From assembly GCA_017540645.1 (NCBI GenBank), contig JAFYAQ010000017.1, positions 1-64,000 on the forward strand: a DNA stretch of 64,000 bases, given 5' to 3'. Below, piece by piece: positions 60,575-64,000 of the stretch (its first letter is position 1; every line of letters starts with the position of its first letter). The stretch comes from Oscillospiraceae bacterium. Its GTDB lineage: Bacteria; Bacillota; Clostridia; Oscillospirales; Oscillospiraceae. A program made the translations under genes and the position numbers. The notes beneath the pieces were generated by a model that saw only the letters and a list, made by a program, of their open reading frames with translations, was not told the origin of the DNA and did no database searches.

Positions 60575-60593
60575 GTATATACTCAATATATAC
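60575..60593 (-). promoter_or_regulatory. Candidate GntR operator
   Basis: A perfect inverted repeat GTATATA-N5-TATATAC, as in YtrA-type operators. It covers the -10 box (60587-60592) of the promoter whose -35 (TTGACA on the minus strand) is at 60610-60615, spacer 17. Confidence 0.8.
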
Positions 60594-60615
60594 ACTATAA
60601 CCATCAAGCTGTCAA
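60587..60615 (-). promoter_or_regulatory. Promoter of the GntR-ABC operon
   Basis: On the minus strand TTGACA, 17-base spacer, TATATA, with the operator overlapping the -10. Confidence 0.88.
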
Positions 60616-60624
60616 GCAGAATAA

Positions 60625-60657
60625 GAAAAAACCGGAGGCTTGTCATTCGCCTCCGGT
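60625..60657 (-). terminator. Terminator of htpG
   Basis: A 9-bp stem (60631-60639 with 60649-60657) followed on the minus strand by a T-run. It lies just 10 bases upstream of the next operon's -35 box. Confidence 0.88.
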
Positions 60658-60687
60658 AAACATATAAAACTGGCTATCCCGGCGGGA

Positions 60688-62598
60688 TCACACCATAAGA
60701 TTTGCCACCAGGCGGGAGAAGCGGGCAGGATCCTCCAGAGGCAGGTCGGCGATCAGCAGAGCCTGGTCGTAGAGCAGCTCGGCGTAATCGGCGGCCTTGT
60801 CCGGGTCGGAGTCCACCGCAGCGCGCAGCGCGATGAAGGCGGGGGCCTCCGCGTTCAGTTCCAGAACACGCTCGGCCTTCATATACTCCAGCATCTCCGG
60901 ATTCTGGCGTTTCAGGGTCTTCTCCATCTCCAGGGAAATGGGTCCGTCCGCGGTGAGGCAGGCGGCGTTCTCCCCCAGGATCTGGGACAGGCGGACCTCC
61001 TTCACCTTGTCGCCCAGGCTCTTCTTCACAAAGTCCAGCACAGGGCGGTTGGCCTCCGTGTCCTCCTTGGCCTTCTGCTTGCTCTCCTCGCTGACGGGCA
61101 GGGCGTCCTCGGCGGTGACGCTCTTGATGGTCTTGCCGTCATAGCTCACCAGAGCCTGGAGGCAGAACTCATCCACATCCTCGGTCAGATACAGCACCTC
61201 ATAGCCGGCTTCCCGGACCCGCTGGGTCTGGGGCAGGGCGGCGGCCCGCTGCAGGGACTCGCCCCCGGCGTAGTAGATGAACTCCTGGCTCTCACCCATG
61301 CGGGAGCGGTACTCCTTCAGGGTCGTGCCTTTTTCCTCGATGGAGGAGGGGAAGAGCAGCAGATCCTGGAGCTTGTCCTTGTCCGCGCCGTAATCGGCCA
61401 TGACGCCGTACTTGATCTGGGGGCCGAAGGCCTTCCAGAAGCTCTCGTACTTCTCCCGGTCCTCGCTCAGCATTTTGGAAAGCTCGGCGCGGATCTTTTT
61501 GTCCAGACTGCGGGCGATCACCTTCAGCTCCCGGGTGTGCTGGAGCATCTCCCGGCTGATGTTCAGACTCACGTCCGGCGTGTCCACCACGCCCTTGACA
61601 AAGCGCAGATACTCCGGCAGCAGGTCGCCGCATTTGTCCATGATCAGCACTCCGTTGGAGTAGAGCTGCAGGCCCTTTTCATACTCCCGGGTGTAGTAGT
61701 CGTAGGGGGTCCTGGCGGGGATGAAGAGCAGGGCTTCGTAGCTGACGGTGCCCTCCGCCGCCACCCGCAGGGTGCGCAGGGGAGCGGTGTAGTCGCCGAA
61801 CTTGTCCTGATAGAAGGAGGCGTACTCCTCCTCGGTCACGTCCTCGCTCTTCCGGTGCCAGATGGGCACCATGGAGTTGAGGGTCTCCCACTCCGTGTAG
61901 TCCTCCCACTCGGGCTTGTAGTCCTCGGGCGCGTCCTCGGGGCGGGGCTTCTGGCGGGAGCGCTTCATCTCCATGCGGATGGGATAGTGGATATAGTCGC
62001 TGTACTTCTTCACCAGCTCCTGCAGCCGGTACTGGTCCAGGAACTCGCTGTACTTCTCGTCCTCCGTGTCCGGCTTCAGGTGGATGATCACATCCGTGCC
62101 CACACTCTCCTTCTTGTCCTGGGTGATGGTGTAGCCGTCTTCCCCGTTGGATTGCCAGCGCCAGGCCACCTCGCTGCCGGCGGGACGGCTCAGCACCGTC
62201 ACCTCGTCCGCCACCATGAAGGCGGAATAAAAGCCCACGCCGAACTGACCGATCACGTCGATGTCGGGATTCTCTCCATCCAGGGCATTCTTGAAGTCCA
62301 GAGAGCCGGAGCGGCAGATGGTGCCCAGATTGTCGTCCAGGGCCTTGTCGTCCATGCCGATGCCGTTGTCGGAGACCGTCAGGGTCCCGGCCTCCTTGTC
62401 CGCCCGAAGGACGATCTTCAGGTCGTTCCGGTCCACCTGCAGACTGTCGTCCGTCAGCGCCCGGTAGGCCAGCTTGTCCTCGGCGTCAGAGGCGTTGGAG
62501 ATCAGCTCCCGGAGAAAGATCTCCTTGTGGGTGTAGATGGAGTTGATCATCAGATCCAGCAGCCGCCGGCTCTCCGCCTTGAATTGCATTTTTTCCAT
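60688..62598 (-). CDS. htpG: Molecular chaperone HtpG (Hsp90)
   Basis: The bacterial Hsp90 chaperone. The 636-aa product starts at MEKMQFKAESRRLLDLMI and has the GHKL ATPase motifs RELISNASDAEDKL, SDNGIGM and GQFGVGFYSAFMVAD. The middle domain (VDTPDVSLNISREMLQ) and C-terminal domain follow. AGGAGG is about 13 bases from the ATG, a longer spacing than usual. It has its own promoter overlapped by a CIRCE element, so HrcA probably controls it. Confidence 0.94.
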   Translation of the reverse strand: MEKMQFKAESRRLLDLMINSIYTHKEIFLRELISNASDAEDKLAYRALTDDSLQVDRNDLKIVLRADKEAGTLTVSDNGIGMDDKALDDNLGTICRSGSLDFKNALDGENPDIDVIGQFGVGFYSAFMVADEVTVLSRPAGSEVAWRWQSNGEDGYTITQDKKESVGTDVIIHLKPDTEDEKYSEFLDQYRLQELVKKYSDYIHYPIRMEMKRSRQKPRPEDAPEDYKPEWEDYTEWETLNSMVPIWHRKSEDVTEEEYASFYQDKFGDYTAPLRTLRVAAEGTVSYEALLFIPARTPYDYYTREYEKGLQLYSNGVLIMDKCGDLLPEYLRFVKGVVDTPDVSLNISREMLQHTRELKVIARSLDKKIRAELSKMLSEDREKYESFWKAFGPQIKYGVMADYGADKDKLQDLLLFPSSIEEKGTTLKEYRSRMGESQEFIYYAGGESLQRAAALPQTQRVREAGYEVLYLTEDVDEFCLQALVSYDGKTIKSVTAEDALPVSEESKQKAKEDTEANRPVLDFVKKSLGDKVKEVRLSQILGENAACLTADGPISLEMEKTLKRQNPEMLEYMKAERVLELNAEAPAFIALRAAVDSDPDKAADYAELLYDQALLIADLPLEDPARFSRLVANLMV

Positions 62599-62643
62599 AA
62601 TATAGATAAAGCCTCCTTTGTGGTTTTCCTTTGTCAGGCTCCT

Positions 62644-62671
62644 ATTATAGCACGGAATTGGCACTCGTCAA
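62644..62671 (-). promoter_or_regulatory. Promoter of htpG
   Basis: On the minus strand TTGACG, 16-base spacer, TATAAT, 46 bases ahead of the start codon. Confidence 0.85.
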
Positions 62672-62684
62672 GAGAGAGCGCTAA
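62658..62684. promoter_or_regulatory. CIRCE element (HrcA operator) over the htpG promoter
   Basis: TTGGCACTC, nine-base spacer, GAGCGCTAA. The consensus is TTAGCACTC-N9-GAGTGCTAA, so only two of 18 positions differ. It covers the -35 box of the htpG promoter. Confidence 0.88.
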
Positions 62685-62725
62685 AAAGCATGTAAAGCTT
62701 TTGTGAACATTCGCGTCAAAACAGC

Positions 62726-62754
62726 TTGCACATGCCGAAGTGAGCTGATATAAT
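62726..62754 (+). promoter_or_regulatory. Promoter of the YdcF-like gene
   Basis: TTGCAC, 17-base spacer, TATAAT, 33 bases ahead of the ATG. Divergent from htpG. Confidence 0.85.
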
Positions 62755-62787
62755 ACAGCAAATCGAAAAAGTGCAGGGGGGATCGAC

Positions 62788-63852
62788 ATGGAAATGTACC
62801 TGGCCGACACCAGACTGACCCTTTGCACGGCGCTGCTGTTCTGGGCGATCCTGGCCGCCTTCATGCACGTGGAGCGCCGCCGCTTCCGCAACTGCTTTCT
62901 GCTGCTGGTGGCGCTGGGGGCCACGGTGCCCTTCCTCTGCTCCCTGGCCGGGGACAACGCCTTTACGGCGCTGGTGGCGGTGGCCTTCGCCGTGGGCCTG
63001 GTACTGCTGATCGTGCCCTTTTTCCTGATGGTCAACGGCATCATCGTCCTGCGCCGGGAGGGGCTGAGCCTGGCCCACTGTCTCCCTTTGTTTTTCGGGC
63101 TCTTTATCCTGGCCGGGGAAGTGGCCTGCTTCGGAGCGCTGTGGAATTTTGTGCGGTATTATACCTCGCTTCGATGGCAGCAGCTGACGCTGACCGGGCT
63201 GCTGCTGGCCTTCGGGCTCAGCGTGTTCTATGTGTCCCTGGTGTTCGTCAGCTTTATGCTGTACAACGGCCTGATCCAGATCATCCCCCGGACCCGGGAC
63301 TTTGACTATGTGATCATCCACGGCGCGGGCCTGCTCCACGGGAAAGAGGTCTCGCCCCTGCTGCGCAGCCGGATCGACAAGGCCATCCGGGTCTACCGCA
63401 AGGACCCCACGCCCCCCGTTCTGGTGCCCTCCGGGGGCAAGGGCGGGGACGAGACCGTGTCCGAGGCCCGGGCCATCGCGGATTACCTGCTCTCCCAGGG
63501 CATCCCGCCCGAGAAGATCCTGCTGGAGGACCGCTCCACCACCACCATGGAGAACCTGGAGCTCTCCGCCAAGCTGATCCAGGCCCGACCGGGACGGCAC
63601 TTCACTGCTCTGGTCACCAGCAACTACCATGTCTACCGGGCCCTTTCCTACACCCGGGAGCTGGGCTTTCCCTGTACGGGCATCGGCAGCCACACTGCCT
63701 TCTATTACTGGCCCAGCGCCCTGATCCGGGAGTTCGCGGCCATTGTGTGGGAGAAGCGGAACCGCCGGCGCTTTCTGCTGGGCTGGGCGCTGCTGATGGG
63801 GGGCATGGCGCTGCTGATGCTGCTGCAGTATGCTCTTTATTATTACAGGTAA
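62788..63852 (+). CDS. YdcF-family (DUF218) membrane protein
   Basis: A 354-aa protein. Four or five hydrophobic segments cover residues 1-165, the soluble DUF218 domain lies at about 170-320, and a final hydrophobic stretch is GWALLMGGMALLMLLQYAL. Family motifs are VIIHGAGLLHGKEVSPLL, VPSGGKGGDETVSEARAI and LLEDRSTTTMENL. Related proteins (for example SanA, ElyC) affect envelope homeostasis; the reaction is unknown. It is transcribed away from htpG. Confidence 0.9.
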   Translation: MEMYLADTRLTLCTALLFWAILAAFMHVERRRFRNCFLLLVALGATVPFLCSLAGDNAFTALVAVAFAVGLVLLIVPFFLMVNGIIVLRREGLSLAHCLPLFFGLFILAGEVACFGALWNFVRYYTSLRWQQLTLTGLLLAFGLSVFYVSLVFVSFMLYNGLIQIIPRTRDFDYVIIHGAGLLHGKEVSPLLRSRIDKAIRVYRKDPTPPVLVPSGGKGGDETVSEARAIADYLLSQGIPPEKILLEDRSTTTMENLELSAKLIQARPGRHFTALVTSNYHVYRALSYTRELGFPCTGIGSHTAFYYWPSALIREFAAIVWEKRNRRRFLLGWALLMGGMALLMLLQYALYYYR

Positions 63853-63896
63853 AACAGTTTAAATATCAAAAAAATATGAAACAGGGAGGAAACAAA

Positions 63897-64000
63897 ATGA
63901 AAAAAGAAGCTGTATTCCGCGGCGCGGCCACCGCGCTGATCACCCCCCTGAATGAAAAGGGGATCGACTTTGAGGCTTACGGCCGTCTGATTGACTGGCA
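63897..64000 (+). CDS. dapA: 4-hydroxy-tetrahydrodipicolinate synthase (5' part)
   Basis: Only 34 codons are in the window. They read MKKEAVFRGAATALITPLNE then GIDFEAYGRLIDW, matching the N-terminus of DapA, which condenses pyruvate with aspartate semialdehyde in lysine and diaminopimelate synthesis. GGAGG lies seven bases before the ATG. The frame runs off the window end. In spore formers the product also feeds dipicolinate. N-acetylneuraminate lyase relatives share this start pattern, so the call is probable, not certain. Confidence 0.8.
   Translation, partial: MKKEAVFRGAATALITPLNEKGIDFEAYGRLIDW

Overview
The window is chromosomal DNA from a GC-rich, endospore-forming member of the Clostridia. 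The best fit is the gut family Oscillospiraceae (the Flavonifractor / Lawsonibacter / Oscillibacter neighbourhood). That placement is inferred from protein character, gene order, the zinc-type S14, sporulation genes (spmA, spmB, spoVAC), anaerobic metabolism (class III ribonucleotide reductase, a 2[4Fe-4S] ferredoxin) and Firmicutes-style regulation (AGGAGG ribosome binding sites, CIRCE, BirA and GntR operators). It was not checked by any search. Genes are tightly packed and long antisense open frames are common because of the GC content; those were ignored.

Layout. 1-9.84 kb: an spc/alpha ribosomal operon (rplX-rplE-rpsN-rpsH-rplF-rplR-rpsE-rpmD-rplO-secY-adk-map-infA-rpmJ-rpsM-rpsK-rpsD-rpoA-rplQ) closed by a strong terminator. 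9.8-13.6 kb: a small regulator/membrane pair, spoVAC, an acidic unknown, a DUF1934 gene, spmB/spmA and an AbrB-type regulator. 13.9-17.5 kb: a minus-strand run with an EamA transporter, a cytidylate-kinase-like protein, rsmI, trmN6 and ferredoxin. 17.6-30.7 kb: a plus-strand series with clpC, nrdG-nrdD, a membrane-anchored unknown, trxB, an SLH-domain surface protein, a CYTH protein, greA, a nucleotidyltransferase and a pyridoxamine-kinase-like gene. 30.8-36.7 kb: surface or exported proteins (clostripain-type peptidase with an LLG-repeat partner, a membrane unknown, an exported CbiK-like protein). 36.8-45.6 kb: prmA, recJ, relA, dtd, an MBL hydrolase, an exported phosphoesterase and an LRR protein. 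45.7-51.2 kb: a less GC-rich accessory patch of small, separately promoted genes. 51.4-51.5 kb: tRNA-Gln(CUG) with nearby fragment copies. 51.6-64 kb: two FAD oxidoreductases, bioY/birA, a phosphoesterase coupled to a BMP-domain protein, a GntR-ABC operon, htpG, a YdcF protein and the first codons of dapA.

The most noteworthy non-coding structure is an intergenic repeat of about 125 bp at 12192-12317 and 17091-17217. Its two copies keep the same helices through compensatory base changes around an invariant 13-base loop. Other notable structures are a 75-bp terminator-plus-promoter module copied at 48976 and 50583, a tRNA-Gln 3' end copied nearby in direct and inverted form, a CIRCE element over the htpG promoter, and two same-sized BirA boxes between bioY and birA. 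Among proteins, the exported CbiK-like protein lacks the histidines expected of a chelatase, two adjacent overlapping genes share a C-terminal domain, and a cytoplasmic BMP-type protein carries a ParB-like motif.
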